64,000 nucleotides of DNA from Oopsacas minuta (GCA_024704765.1 JAKMXF010000303.1:123791-187790), one strand, 5' to 3'. Shown: positions 45,980 to 59,715, counted from the first letter of the stretch. A program made the numbers and translations. The notes: generated by a model not told the origin, from the letters alone.

Positions 45980-48132
45980 TGTATTTAGATTTAGACAGAA
46001 TATAGAATATAGGCAGTACAGCTAAACAGGATTATATCTAAGATATATGCAGCAAACAGGCTTTTATACTCTCTTCTCACTCTCCCCTATATTGCTGTGT
46101 AGTATTAGAACCAGCACCACATCATAGCTAAAATAAGATGATTACGCACATAAATTGATACACAATCATTACAAGTCATTTATATAGTTAATACATACAA
46201 TTCAATTAATTGAAGAGGTTAGAATATCTTCATCGCTATGCAAACGCTAGCAAGTAATAATTATTGAAAAGAGTGCAAAACCATGGAAAGCAGGGCCGGG
46301 ATTATACAGATTTATCGATTTTTTGCAGAATTTCATCCTCACAGACTTTACTAAATCTTGTCATAATACACTTAGAGGAGTATACTGCACTACTGGATAG
46401 GGAGTGCTGATCCTAGGATGAGCTTATACTTTCCAAGTCCAAACTTGGGTGAAGAAAAAAGCGGGACAAATATGGTTTTTGGCAAGTTTCAGCGGGGCAA
46501 TAGCCTCAACACATGTCCAATTTAGGGCGTGACGTCTCGCCAATTATACATGATGCAATATATATGTTTATTTTAAAATAAACTCAATTGCTTAAGTATG
46601 GAGTTTGAAAAAATTGGCCAGGGCAAAATGGGTCCGTTCGAATTCGGACCAGTTTGGCAGACAAAAAGATCCTATCTAGGCAAAATGTGTCCAGCCGTGA
46701 ACTACTTAATTCACTATCTAGCATAGATATTTAGAAATAGAGCTAACCCATCAAATAACTTTCTCAACAGCTACAAAAATGTGCAAAGAGATACTGGCAC
46801 AACATGTAGGAGGCAGCTAAATCTAGATAGGCACAAAATGTATTACCCAAACCAAAGCTGGCAATACTTGTCCAGGACCAAATTTGACTGACTAAGACTG
46901 GCCCAGGGGAGACAAATAGACTTTGGAGAATCCAAATCCATCCGAAATTCATGGATTACAAATCTGTGAAATCCACAATCCATAATCCACCCAGCCCTCT
47001 GGTTATGACATTTCACATCGATCAGTGTTTCATCTAGCCATTTTGGCAAGGGGGGGCATCTAGGGTCCAAGGGTGGGGAAAGCTAGTGCGACATTTGTGT
47101 ACAGATGCATTTTACACCAATGTCATACTGACTGTACACAAACTTCGGACTAGCTTTGTACACACACGTCTCCCTCCTGTTTATACAGCCCTGCCGTAGT
47201 AACTAGCAGTGAGTTTTCGTTGTTGTATCATAGTATTACTGTTTCCTTCAACGTGGATAATGATCGAATATTAAGTCAACAATTCATGTCCACATTCCAC
47301 AACCTAATGAGTTATAGGTATAATCTAATCGCTAATATATTCAAAATTACCGACTTTCCATCAATTTACAGTGTCAAATTATAAATATCTAAATCTGATA
47401 GATCCCGTGCATTTTAGGCTAGGGTATTGGAGGTCAAATCTTTAAATACAAAATATTTCTAAATTCACACAAGAAAATCAACCTTGAAATTTCATAATTG
47501 AATCCCACTATGTACTACAAAAAATGTGTTATATTACCGCATTCACACGGATTATATTTTCTAAACGTAATTTATGTTTTAGATTAGACTTGCACATACA
47601 AATTACATCAATAGATATTATCCTACAACAACTGGTAAAGATAAACCCTCAAATATGATATCATTTGTGCAGACATATGTCAATATTCTTAGAGATCCGT
47701 GAATATTTTCGCTAAACACGTATATGTTATATTGTACTACACAATTGCCATAATTAAATCAAATAGCTCTTACCAGTTCTCCAATATTTAACATTCAATA
47801 TATCGCAATACAATATAATGGCAGGATAGTTTATTACCATTTCTCAGAGATTTTAAGATTTCGCTTAGTGCTAAAACATGCCTTCCCCTTTCGTATTCTT
47901 CAAATTAGCCCTGTATAAGTGCATATTGATTGTAACACATACAATTCCCTTTAACCTATCCTCATCTAGTTAACTAAATTTGAATAATATTAAGTTGAAA
48001 AAGTTCAATAAATTTCAATTCTCTCACAAAATACGGTATATAAATAAGTTCATATGAAAATATTAAATTATTCCCTGTAACGACTGTCTCCTAAATTATT
48101 TGAGAGTGGCACAACTTATTTTAGGGATTATA

Positions 48133-48322
48133 CAGTAAAACCTCCAAAAGTGAACACCTCTAAGAAGAGAACACCTCCAAAAGTGAACACCTCAAAGGAT
48201 GAACACCTTGTCTCAGTCCGAATTTTTCCATTGCTACACACAAGGTCATGAAAAGTGAACACCCTCCGTATGTGAACATTTTGGCTGGTTCTCAGGGTGT
48301 TAACTTACTGAAGGTTTTACTG
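48133..48322. mobile_element. 190-bp CAGT-ended MITE
   Basis: The left end CAGTAAAACCTCCAAAAGTG and the right end, in reverse complement CAGTAAAACCTTCAGTAAGT, are inverted repeats. GTGAACACCTC is repeated several times inside. TA precedes the left end, while the right flank is degraded. Confidence 0.75.
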
Positions 48323-49869
48323 AATAATATTTAAATAACTCGATTGTGAACAATGGAATTGGCATTTCAAGTAATTGGGGGTAGTTAGACCAATTTAGAT
48401 ACAATGATCAAATTTCAGGTTATCTGGGACTAATTTGTGCAAAATTGAGTTCATTTACAAATCTAATTATATCCAATTCCAGTTAAAGGAACTTCATTAA
48501 ACCATAATCCGTACAGTATGGGGCTCAAGGACAGAATATGTGTGACTGCCGCTAGGGTAGACACTAGATAGGATGTCTGTGTAATCTAAAGCCGTACTAA
48601 TCCTTCTTAGCAAACTATTCATAACTCTATATTCTTTCCAAAAGAATTGGGACATATTATTCCAAATTTAGACTTAATAGCTGTATCTTTATAATAAGAA
48701 ACTAGAATGATCTAATTCAAACAAAGTGTGATAATTATCCACAGGAATCTGATTAATATGGTAATGTTCTGTACAAATTATCAAAATTCCTCTCATCTAG
48801 CGTATTTGGCCATAGATTACAGGGATTGGAATTTGAACTAACTTGTAATTGAAATTTTGGAAATGTACTAACTAAAAATGGGATTTTGTTCTAATTTTCA
48901 AAATGTTTAGGGGACGCGGATTAGTGGTTAAACCAGCTAAAATTGTTAGATTTGCGTGTTTATATTCACTATTAGGTAGGTTGTGATTAATTTTCTTGGG
49001 ATAGTGTATATCTTTACCCGGACTGTTGTACAAACTTCTTAGGCCATCTCATGGTTGTTGGCGAGTGTATTTTCAAGGAAAAGTATAGTAAATTTTGGAC
49101 AAATTCCAGCGCCTAATCCGATATCTCAATTTATGATACAATCCGAAGTTAGGACAAAATCAAAAATTGAATGTTAGAACAAATTCCGATTTAAGTTGGG
49201 ACATATTCTAAAATTTCAATTACGAGTTAGGAGTTTGGAACAATTCTAGTTATCCGTATATTCTATAATATCAATATTAAACGCTATTATCGCCTGTTAA
49301 TCTATTTGAAGCTATGATAAGTGAGAAATGTTTACATAATAAGAGGATCATCAAACTCTCAGGACTACCAATCAATGGGGCACCCAACACCTGATTAGAA
49401 TAATTATAGTAATGTTTTCTAACCTGGATGACTGGATCAAAAGTTGGTATACACAGTACAAGAGTAATGAAAATTCAAGGAATTAGTTTTGTAAGTATAG
49501 TGAGTAAGACCCAAGAATTCCTAAGCCTGAGGCGACGGCAGATTTATTCCTATCCGTATAATAGATAAAACTATAAAATACTTCTACGGAAGGGTATGTA
49601 CTTGTAAATTGAAATACGCAAACACTTGTATATACGATGTCTATGCTTGTTATTATGCGGGATTACGCTAAGAAATATTTGAGATTGGAGGCGGTTTTTA
49701 GATTTACCAAATCCAGCCTTGCTCCTAAATAAATATATCATACATCGGACATCGGTCATATCAAATGATTAATAAAATAATTATTACTACATGGAAGGAA
49801 GAGGAACCCTTGATGTGTGATTCAACTTAATATATGGATATATCATATTCGATTTAACAACTGTATTTC

Positions 49870-50304
49870 TGTCACGAAAAATTTGGTCTTCCTAGAAAAT
49901 TGGTCTAGGGGGATCAATGTTTTCATGGTAATTTGGTCCCACTTTGGAATTTTGGTTCCCCCTGTATTTATGTTTATCTAATTAGTAAATAAATACTCAA
50001 CATCAAATTGACTAGAAAATTAGGTTTTGGAGAGTCAATATCTGATACTAGAGGGCATCAATACCTAAAAAGCTTGATAATCAACTGAATTGAGAACAAA
50101 TCCATTTCAAAAACCATTGCAGCTCTAAAACACCTAATCCAACAATCAGGAGGTAGGCTACATCCGGAAACATCTCCTGGAAGCTTGGACACTAATCCGA
50201 GAAAAATCCCTGTGCTACAATCCAAATGGTGACCAAAATACACCAAAATTCCATGAAAAATGGTTCGTAGGACCAAATTTTTGGGGACCAATTTTCCAGT
50301 GACA
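49870..50304. mobile_element. MITE with TGTCAC(T)GGAAAATTGGTCC-type ends, copy 1
   Basis: The left end TGTCACGAAAAATTTGGTCT and the right end, in reverse complement TGTCACTGGAAAATTGGTCC, form imperfect inverted repeats. GACCAAA motifs recur inside. The second copy at 53763-54163 shares CACCAAAATACACCAAAAT and the same ends in the same orientation. Confidence 0.7.
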
Positions 50305-50637
50305 TTTCAACTGTTCAACTAATAAATGTGATTTGATACTTCCGGTTAAACTTGCCTATTTACTATTAATAGATTGATGTAAATCGGTAGACAAAAATGT
50401 ATCAGTGTTTGCTTATGTAAATATGTTTATAATATTGTGACATCAATTCGTAATTGATTTATGGTTACTATCATTCGTAAAGTTAATAATAGTAATTAGA
50501 TGATTTTGCTAATTACTGATCACTTTAGAGAAGATTATAGGATGTAAAGCAAGAAATTAATACAATAATCTTCCCCTGATGAAGTGTTATAAGAATTTAT
50601 ATTCCATAAATGAAACTAATATAATCAAATACATAAA

Positions 50638-51582
50638 CTAATCATTTTCACTATTACTATCATCACCATCTACTTCCCGGTTAGCCAGCTCCCGATGTTT
50701 CATTTCATTCTCCAGCTCCATGTCATCTAGTTCTGTAGCAATCTTAGGCTCTACCAATATATTGTATGACCCGTGTTTCTCCTCTATAGACTGCTTGATA
50801 ACAGCTAATGCCCCTAGTAGCTTCGCTACTCCCTCGTTCTGGTCTAGAGTAGTAGTGGTCATGATATACTCGGGAGGAGCTATTAGATTGATCTGTAGCG
50901 GAGGATCACCGGTTGAGTACATAAGACCAGCTCTTAACGCATGCTTAATAGCTTCTATACCTTCATAACTGTAACAATTAAGCTCAAATGTGGCTCTTAG
51001 CTTAACAGGCTGATGAGCCAATCTACGTCTTATACTATTAAGCAGAGCATCACGAGTATTCTCATCCAAGTTAAGAGGATTCAATATAGAAGGTTCAATA
51101 GCAGCCTTTTTGAATATATCATAACAAGCTCCCTTCTTATCCTTACTGACGTCAATAGCCCACGCTGTATTCTGGTATAACTCCTCAAACTCTTCATTCG
51201 ATTGGAATTTTAGTGTATCAGCGACATGACGTAGTATCTGATTAATCGTCTTAGACTTGATGAATCTCTCCTGGAACTTTTCTGCCTCCTCAGTTGATAC
51301 TCTCTTTTTAGAGAGGTCGATATACCCCTTAACCTCATCTACTCGTATTACAGCTACACACTCGTTACGTCCTACCCGCAAATGTTTGTTAAGAGAGCGG
51401 ATACGTCTTCTTGACACCTCGCTCATGAGGATCATCCCCTCTATGTCATTATACTCCAGTAGGGTACAATATGCCCCCATATCCTGGATACGATTCACAT
51501 TAACCATAACTATCTCATCCAGCTGAGGAAACCTTGACTGATAGTAGCGACAGTTGAGCTTCACTGAAAACGAGGCTGCCAT
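50638..51582 (-). CDS. EIF2S1: translation initiation factor eIF2 subunit alpha
   Basis: 314 residues, intronless, of standard length. The S1/OB domain (about 22-95) contains the regulatory loop MSEVSRRRIRS, where S57 corresponds to the conserved Ser51 phosphorylated by eIF2alpha kinases. The substrate motif KGYIDLSKKRVS follows at the end of the domain. The helical middle (KSKTINQILRHVA) and C-terminal alpha/beta domain (INLIAPPEYIMTTTTLDQ) match the family. The tail is acidic. The protein is part of the eIF2 ternary complex that brings Met-tRNAi to the 40S subunit, and phosphorylation blocks recycling by eIF2B. The start is 51582. A few more N-terminal residues are present than in the human protein. 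Confidence 0.97.
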   Translation of the reverse strand: MAASFSVKLNCRYYQSRFPQLDEIVMVNVNRIQDMGAYCTLLEYNDIEGMILMSEVSRRRIRSLNKHLRVGRNECVAVIRVDEVKGYIDLSKKRVSTEEAEKFQERFIKSKTINQILRHVADTLKFQSNEEFEELYQNTAWAIDVSKDKKGACYDIFKKAAIEPSILNPLNLDENTRDALLNSIRRRLAHQPVKLRATFELNCYSYEGIEAIKHALRAGLMYSTGDPPLQINLIAPPEYIMTTTTLDQNEGVAKLLGALAVIKQSIEEKHGSYNILVEPKIATELDDMELENEMKHRELANREVDGDDSNSEND

Positions 51583-51645
51583 TCTTAGTAATCAGCTTGT
51601 TATGAGCAAAAACACAGAATTACAAAGCAAATTCAATAATCAACA

Positions 51646-51818
51646 CAGTGGAACCTGCATAAGCCGACACCTGTATAATCCTGAAGACATCTGTAAGCCA
51701 ACAGTGTTTCTTATCTGAAAAAGCTCTCGACAATACAACTTCACCTGCATAATCCTACAATTTACTAAACAGACAAAATCTTCATATCCCAACAGGCGTC
51801 GGTTATGTAGGTTCCACT
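51646..51818. mobile_element. CAGT-ended MITE upstream of EIF2S1
   Basis: The left end CAGTGGAACCTGCATAAGCC and the right end, in reverse complement AAGTGGAACCTACATAACCG, are inverted repeats. CTGTATAATCCTG and CTGCATAATCCTAC lie inside. It lies 64 bases before the EIF2S1 start codon, within the probable promoter or 5' UTR. Confidence 0.75.
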
Positions 51819-52886
51819 TACCGATAATTTGTAATTACACACTATATCAAATAGATTTGAATAAGTGGAAACTATTGTTATAATATTGATACTGATGTCA
51901 GGTCGCGGATAAAATAAAATGACATTTATGTTTCTTTATCAGATGTCTTGTAAAGTGTAAACAGATGCTAATTACTAACAAATTGCTAAAGACTTTCTAC
52001 ACGATACAATAACTATTTAGTAACGTGAACAACCCTTCTAACTAGCTTGTAATGTAATGTCTAGTTAGTCTAATTAACTATCTTTTAGAGAGTGGGGAAT
52101 GAACAGGTCATACCCAGGGGCCAGGGATATGCATTCCAATATCCCAATCGTAGGTATACTACTATTCTACCGAGATAATAATTAAGTTTGAATTTCTGAT
52201 CAAGACTTTGCCAATAACCAACCATTTGACTGAAAATTCGTATTCATGTGGCCAAGTGGATAGAAAAGGAAGTTTTGGCGAATACATAAAAAAGTTAAAG
52301 ACTACTCATACAGTGTAAAACAACCATGGTCTTTCCTAAATTAACCGAATACGACCGGGAAAATGTGTGATTTTATGACGTCAAAAAGTTGCCAAATCTC
52401 GTTTGTGCTGCGGGAATTGGTTAAAATGAAGTGGTAAAACTTTAGTGTTCCTTTTCATTACTAACGTAACACTCGGTAAAGGGATAAGCTTTCGATTCTT
52501 AATAATGTAGTATACCAAAATAAGAAGTATTTCTCAAGAAAAATTTGTCAATTTTGAACACAAATTCGTATTCTAGTACCATCTACATATTCATGAAGAA
52601 CGAATTTCCAGTTTTCTACATATATGTACTGCGATGTTACATCTGTTGTAAAAGTCGATATCAGGAATTATTCACATACTTAGAGGTATAGACTAATCCG
52701 AACTAAAGAAAATACAATTACAGTCATGCTCATTATGTAACAGGCAGTAGTCCCTCAATCAATAATTAGCTATTACTCAATCTTAAGATCTTATAGAATA
52801 AAAATACAGATTATATAGAGTTTGGTATCCACATATTCAATGTCCATTAAAAAGTGTAGATTCACTGGATCAGGTTTTGGGGGTGA
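51819..52886. other. non-coding interval between EIF2S1 and RAB21
   Basis: AT-rich sequence without recognisable gene, repeat family or RNA. The left part probably contains the EIF2S1 promoter and the right part the RAB21 3' UTR. Confidence 0.4.
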
Positions 52887-53504
52887 CTAGCAACAACTAT
52901 TCCTCTTTTCCTCAGGAGTGTCGTCGACAATGTCCAGAGATGGTTGCGGTCGTGTCGGAGATCTGGCATTATAATTAGATTCTCCTTGTGAGGAGATCAG
53001 CCGTCTGGTGAGATCCAAGAATAGCTCTTCTATACCTTTGTTGAGTTTAGCAGAACAGTGGAAGTGTTTAGCCCCTACCTGTCCTGCATACTCTATAGCA
53101 TTCTGTTCCTGTACGTGTCTGTCTCTCTCCATATCAGTCTTATTACCTACAATGGCGAGTACTAGGTCAGACCCACACATACGTCTCAGCTCCTTTACCC
53201 ATATCTTTACACGGTCAAACGAGTTAGCATCAGTTATGTCATACACTAGTATAGCTCCTCTACTGTCTCTGTAGTATATGGGAGCTATAGCGTGGAATTT
53301 CTCCTGCCCAGCTGTATCCCATATGTGTAAGGACACGCGCTTGCCAGATAAAGTCAGTTTCTTCGTACGGAATGCAGCCTGGAGAGTTACGTCATGTTTT
53401 TCACTGAATTTATCTTCTGTGTACCTGAGAAATATCGAAGTTTTCCCGACACATCCTTCTCCTAGCAGGACAACTTTATACTCTAAAGATAGTCTCTCTG
53501 CCAT
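52887..53504 (-). CDS. RAB21: RAB21-type small GTPase
   Basis: 205 residues, intronless. G-motifs: GEGCVGKT at 15-22, T40 in the switch I region (VTLQAAF), WDTAGQE at 62-68 with catalytic Gln67, NKTD at 121-124 (T replaces the usual I/V/L), and SAK at 151-153. The segments LQAAFRTKKL and GKRVSLHIWDTAGQEKFHAI and the NKGIEELFLDL helix are closest to RAB21. The C-terminus SCC carries two cysteines for double geranylgeranylation. RAB21 acts on early endosomes in integrin and SNARE traffic. The start at 53504 is the first ATG in the family-consistent position. A possible 5' splice acceptor (TTATAG) lies about 10 bases upstream, so a non-coding first exon is conceivable. Confidence 0.93.
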   Translation of the reverse strand: MAERLSLEYKVVLLGEGCVGKTSIFLRYTEDKFSEKHDVTLQAAFRTKKLTLSGKRVSLHIWDTAGQEKFHAIAPIYYRDSRGAILVYDITDANSFDRVKIWVKELRRMCGSDLVLAIVGNKTDMERDRHVQEQNAIEYAGQVGAKHFHCSAKLNKGIEELFLDLTRRLISSQGESNYNARSPTRPQPSLDIVDDTPEEKRNSCC

Positions 53505-53762
53505 CAGGTTTCTATAACAATTGAAATATATTTTAGCTTACTAAACATATTTCTTACAAAAAATGGGAATTGTGGAAGTTCTTCTATACAAATTATGGAA
53601 ATTCTTCTATCTTGAAAGAGATATATTTAACTAGGGGAGGTGGCTCTGGGAGAAATGGGGTAGTAGCTCAAAAGTTGCGTACATAAATTCCCGAAAATAA
53701 CCCTTCCTCCCTGTGTCTCACTTTTGAGTATTTTGTAATAAAATTAAAATGCATGGGCTACC

Positions 53763-54163
53763 TGTCACGAAAATTTGGCCCCACCCGGTTTATGTTTATC
53801 AAAATAGTAAATAAAAAATCAAATAAGTGTGGAAGAAGTACTTCTGGAGAGTCAAGATCTGATAGAAGGATATAAGAGGTGTTATCAGTATCTAAAAAGC
53901 TTGAAAATAAACTAATTAGAGAAAAATCCACTTCAACAACTAAACCTAGCTCTAAAACACCCAATCAAACAATCAGATAGTCTACATCTGGACATCTCCT
54001 CATGAAGCTAGCTTGGATACTAATCCGAGAAAAAACCCTGAGATGAAATCCGAATAGTCACCAAAATACACCAAAATATTCATGGATTTTCGGTACTAGG
54101 ACCATTTTTCATGGTAAAATAGTCCATAAGACCAAAATTTTGGGTACCAATTTTCCATTGACA
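53763..54163. mobile_element. MITE with TGTCAC...GTGACA-type ends, copy 2
   Basis: The left end TGTCACGAAAATTTGGCCCC and the right end, in reverse complement TGTCAATGGAAAATTGGTAC, correspond to the ends of 49870-50304. The interior shares AAATAC(T)CAA, AACCTAGCTCTAAAACACC and ACCAAAATACACCAAAAT. It lies about 260 bp upstream of RAB21. Confidence 0.7.
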
Positions 54164-54181
54164 GACGGGTGAAAGCACGAT

Positions 54182-54250
54182 TTAGGGAACCTTAGATCCC
54201 GAAAACGCTAGCGATATAGGGCCCCCTACCCAAAGGCAAGTATCTCTAGC
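54182..54250. repeat. fragment related to the 56914-57709 foldback
   Basis: TTTAGGGAACCTTAGAT and AACGCTAGCGATATAGGG match the arm sequences of the foldback upstream of SRP54. A second fragment with AAAACGCTAGC lies near 55020-55032. Confidence 0.5.
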
Positions 54251-54340
54251 TCATAGGCGTTGGTTTGTGTCTTTAGAAGCGAAACCTAGTTGCTAAGAAA
54301 GATTAGATCGAATTAGCTAAGAAGAGCACTTTAATTATAG

Positions 54341-54546
54341 TATTGGTGGATTTTATTCACTATTATTACTGAATTTCAGGATTTTGCCTTGGATTCATGT
54401 AAATATGAATATATCGCTTCAAAACACACAGACATACATCTGAGGGGTGGTGAGACTACTGTGCAATATCCAGGAGCAATATTTACTCCAATACAAGGTA
54501 AAATTCAGAACTACAGTAAAAATAGAGAATAAAATCCACCAATACT
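54341..54546. mobile_element. 206-bp MITE with TAGTATTGGTGGATTTTATT ends
   Basis: The left end TAGTATTGGTGGATTTTATT matches the reverse complement of the right end over about 20 bases and continues imperfectly to about 45. CAAGGCAAAAT and CAAGGTAAAAT pairs lie inside. Interior blocks (AATCTATGAGGTAGTGAGA, CCAAGAGCAATATT) recur in diverged form near 54910-54990. Confidence 0.8.
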
Positions 54547-54577
54547 AAATTTAATGAGCTATTATTACACTTACCAA

Positions 54578-54694
54578 CAGAGGCGTAGCCAGAGTGCGGT
54601 ACCTAATCTGCCTGTGCCTACCAAAAGTTCACATAGAAATGTACTACATGTGCTGCAATGCTGTACCCTTTGAGCGGACCTAGCTACGCCTCTA
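54578..54694. mobile_element. hAT-like MITE inserted in a CATACTTGCCAAC element
   Basis: It starts CAGAGGCGTAGCCAGAG and ends with the complement of TAGAGGCGTAGCTAGG. The flanks CTTACCAA (54570-54577) and CTTGCCAA (54695-54702) form an 8-bp target duplication with one difference. The duplicated octamer is the end motif of the neighbouring element, so this is a nested insertion. Confidence 0.8.
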
Positions 54695-54857
54695 CTTGCC
54701 AACCTGGGTGAAAAAGGTACGCGGGACGTAGCATATTTGTATTAGGCTGGACTACAAAAAGCGGGACAATTAAGGTTTTTGGCAAGTTTTGGCAGGACTT
54801 TAGTGTCCACATAACCCTCAACGCATGTACGAAAAAACGGGACAGTTGACAAGTATG
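54695..54857. mobile_element. CATACTTGCCAAC-family element (interrupted at left end)
   Basis: It reads CTTGCCAACCTGGGTGAAAA at the left, contains AGCGGGACAATTAAGGTTTT, and ends GACAAGTATG. The first bases of the left end lie on the other side of the hAT-like insertion. Confidence 0.7.
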
Positions 54858-55739
54858 TTATTAGCCAATTCGATCAAAATCATTCGCGCCAAGTATATAT
54901 CGTTTCAAAAGATACAAAGACAAATCTATGAGGTAGTGAGATATTCCTACAACATCCAAGAGCAATATTAACGCCAATCCAAGGTCAATTCTGAACACAG
55001 AACTGAGGATCTCCGTCCCCAAAACGCTAGCAATCTATGGACGGGGATCCCCTAATCGCGGTTACAACGCCTCGACTCTCGTACCTAGGATCAATTTCCT
55101 AGAGTCCCAGACAAATGGATAATTTCTCTGGAGATTACTCCGGTTAATCAGGTCAAATGGCCTGGTCCCAATGTGACCCTATTAAGCGAAGTATACTGTA
55201 TTGTCTGTATATGCCAATTTGATAATATTCGACTCACTATACTTGAAAATTGCTAAAATTTTTACCGTATTAGGAGTTAGTCGTGATTCGTGAATAACTT
55301 GAATGGGTTTCAACTAAGTTGACTAATTCATTCAAATATCGTCAAGAATAATGAATAATTCATGAATAATTCATGAATTAGTCAACTTAGGTTTTCAAAC
55401 CCTAGTGCTATTGTCCAAAAAAAGAGAAAATCTACACGTCGTGCATGACTAATTTTTCAATTACAATTGTGGTGAAAAAAATTCAATCTTCAATTTTTCA
55501 AATTGTGACCCTGGACTTCAGATTCGGAATCACTATGGTGGATAATAAAAAGTCGAGTGTACGTGCTCACAGGGTCGAGTTATGCATGCTCATGGGGTAC
55601 GGGGTCGAGTGTGCATTTTATTACGAAGCTTCCTATATCGTAATGCAAAATGTATACCCAGTCGTATGAAAAGACTCAAATGCAGCTTTAGACGTATGGC
55701 CCCCATGATGTGAGCCTGTGAATAGGGATTGGCCGTGTG

Positions 55740-55932
55740 CATACTTGCCAACTGTCCCGTTTTGGTGGGACGTCCCGATTTTTTGGACATATGTTGAGGG
55801 TCAATGAGGCTAGTATGCCACCAAAACTTGCCAAAAACCTTAATTGTTCCGCTTTTTTGTAGTCCAGTCTAATACAAACATGCTACGTCCCGCGATCTCC
55901 CGCTACTTTCTTCACTTAGGTTGGCAAGTATG
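55740..55932. mobile_element. CATACTTGCCAAC-family element, most complete copy
   Basis: It starts CATACTTGCCAACTGTCCCG and ends TAGGTTGGCAAGTATG. It contains TTGAGGGTCAATGAGG, CCAAAACTTGCCAAAAACCT and GTAGTCCAGTCTAATACAAA, which match the other copies in reverse complement. It is non-coding. Confidence 0.75.
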
Positions 55933-56913
55933 CGTGTGCATGCTCATAGTTACAGACTGAGAGTCGAGTGTGCACGCTTCCATGCTGGCATGCTGTATAC
56001 TTGCATTTTATGACACAATTCTAAGTGTAGAAGGGGGGCATCGCCCCCCATTCCACAGTTACGCCACTGAAATGCATGTTCACTTTTGTATAAATAGTGA
56101 GAAACCTAATTTAACATGGTTTCTGCTCGTATTTAGAGTCAGTTTAATAAGCTCCTGTATATCTTTCAGAAAAGTGAAAGACATGTAGCTGTTGGCGATT
56201 CGACAACATCTCGCACAACATAGCTACCTATGTGAAAGCAAGATTATAGTATGTTAGCTGCATGCAGGTCCTAAAATTCGTTTATGATGTGTAGCAATCT
56301 TACTTTGTGAAAATTCAACAATATCTCAGGGGTGTTGATCTCTAATCACATAATTTTAATATTACTTCCTAGTGTAGTGAATCTCAACTTACTGGGGACA
56401 ATTACCCCAAGTTTGTACTATGATTAATGAAAGAAGGTCCGCGGTTGCAAAAGGTTTCCAGACATAATGTCGAGGACAATTTTCTGCCAAAACTTTCAAA
56501 AAACTATATATTATTTTCTTCGCTTAGGTGAACAAAGTATAAGTATGCCCAGGATCTAATCAGTCCCGTCATAGTTTGTTCCAGTTTTACTCAGGGCCGA
56601 GGAATATGTAAATTATATAATTTCGTGCATTATTTGCATGTAATGATCATTAATTTCGGATTATGAAGTAATTATGCTAGAAAAGGATCCGTAGACGGTT
56701 AGCCGGTATGATCACCTTTAATGCATATAGGGGTGTGCTTAATTTCCGTGACGTGTCGTGACAGTCCCGGAAATTGAAGATGCCTAAAATACGGGACGTG
56801 ACGTTTGTGTTAACCTCCCAAATTCATCATGCAAATTGTACAACTAGACGCTTCATGTATTCTGTGCTAACCATACAATCCTGGGATCTTACAACTAGTT
56901 CGTGAAATCTTAT

Positions 56914-57709
56914 GAGGCCGGTGTAGGCACTTGAGGGTGGCCTGATAATCGATACAGTAAAACATTTGAGCCAACGAGCAATCTTGGCGTATTATAACTA
57001 GTGTGAAAATTTTCAATTTTGTAAGGGATCCTTAATTCACTGGATTGGTTTCCGATATACTAGCGATTTACGGACTTCAAGAGTCCTCAAAATGCTTGTG
57101 TTTAAGGTGTAAGCGTGGTTGGGGACCCAGTGATTTATCTCCGCAACCTCAAAAACGCTAGCGGTTTCGCCTCTCCATCCCTATATCGCTTGTTTTTTTT
57201 TAATATCTAAGGTTCCCTAAAATGCACTTACACCTAAGATCCAAAAATGCGCAAGCAGTAACACTCTAGACCAACACCTCTGGAGTCGATACTCTATGGA
57301 TCAACAGATGGAGCCGCCTTATCCATGAAGCATATAGTTATACTATAACTACATGCTTACTCCAGTGTGATCGCATTTTTGGGACCATTGGTGTAACCGC
57401 ATTTTAGGGAACCTTAGATACCAAAAGCCAAGCGATATAGGGATGGAGAGGCGAAATCGCTAGCATTTTTGGAGGTTGCGGCTCTAAATCACTGGGTTCC
57501 CAACCACGCTTACATCGGGGCCTAAAACACGAGCATTTTGAGGACTCCTGAAGTCCGTAAATCGCTAGCATATCGGAAACCAATCCAGTGAATTAAGGAC
57601 CCCTTACAAAATTGAAATTTCTCACACTAGTTATAATACGCCAAGATTGCTCGTATGCTCAAATGTATTACTGTATTGGTTATCAGGCCACCCTCACGCC
57701 AGGGCCTGA
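56914..57709. repeat. ~800-bp foldback: 320-bp inverted arms upstream of SRP54
   Basis: Left arm 56914-57234 and right arm 57390-57709 are imperfect reverse complements along their whole length. Shared blocks include GAGGGTGGCCTGATAA, GCAATCTTGGCGTATTATAA, GGAAACCAATCCAGTGAATT (one orientation) and AGGGAACCTTAGATA. The 155-bp loop contains a small inner palindrome around ATAGTTATACTATAACTA. The structure ends 105 bp before the SRP54 start codon. I see no transposase or other protein in it. Confidence 0.85.
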
Positions 57710-57793
57710 AATCCCATAACAAGCCTTTCTAACCAAATAGATACGAATTCTTACAGGGAAACACTGATATAAGCCCGAACATATCTAATATAA

Positions 57794-59299
<1,506 letters not shown>

Positions 59300-59715
59300 C
59301 TTATAGCAATCTATTTATATATGCATGATTCTGTTGTTAATGATTTGTTTGGGTGATAGAAATAGTGGATTGCGCTCATTGACTGATTTGTTTACATTGC
59401 TGCTTCCATTCCAGGATTGCATTTCATTTGTTGATACATTATTTGACTTTGACATTGACTTAGTTTATATCAAATTTATGAAATGTTTAAACTAATATGA
59501 CGTCATTGATTATTATAATTCAACATTCTCTGAATTACATTACGTCAAGTTAATTATAAACAAAGTTACGACGGATAATACTGATATATCAGAGTACATA
59601 AGACCTCGTAAATATGGACATGTTTGGCACGTAACTCCGTATAAGTACAAAATTCGATGTTTCCCTGGCATAAGTATAAACTAGATTCACTGTGGTTTAA
59701 AAATTAGCTGTAATA

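Larger units (their letters stand above)
45980..50637. other. gene-poor interval upstream of MED25
   Basis: No coding gene is supported. It holds a degraded CATACTTGCCAAC element (about 46427-46549), one CAGT-ended MITE (48133-48322), GGACAAATTCC repeat fragments (49090-49215) and a large MITE (49870-50304). Overlapping frames around 46764-47070 lack any recognisable features. Confidence 0.5.

Noticed and set aside
46622-46660. possible tRNA T-arm-like GTTCGAATTC
   Set aside because: It is part of a short palindrome without acceptor or anticodon stems. No tRNA cloverleaf could be assembled anywhere in the window.
46764-47070. two overlapping frames of 62 and 75 residues on the minus strand
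   Set aside because: Mutually out of frame, with no conserved motif; probably chance in a less AT-rich patch.
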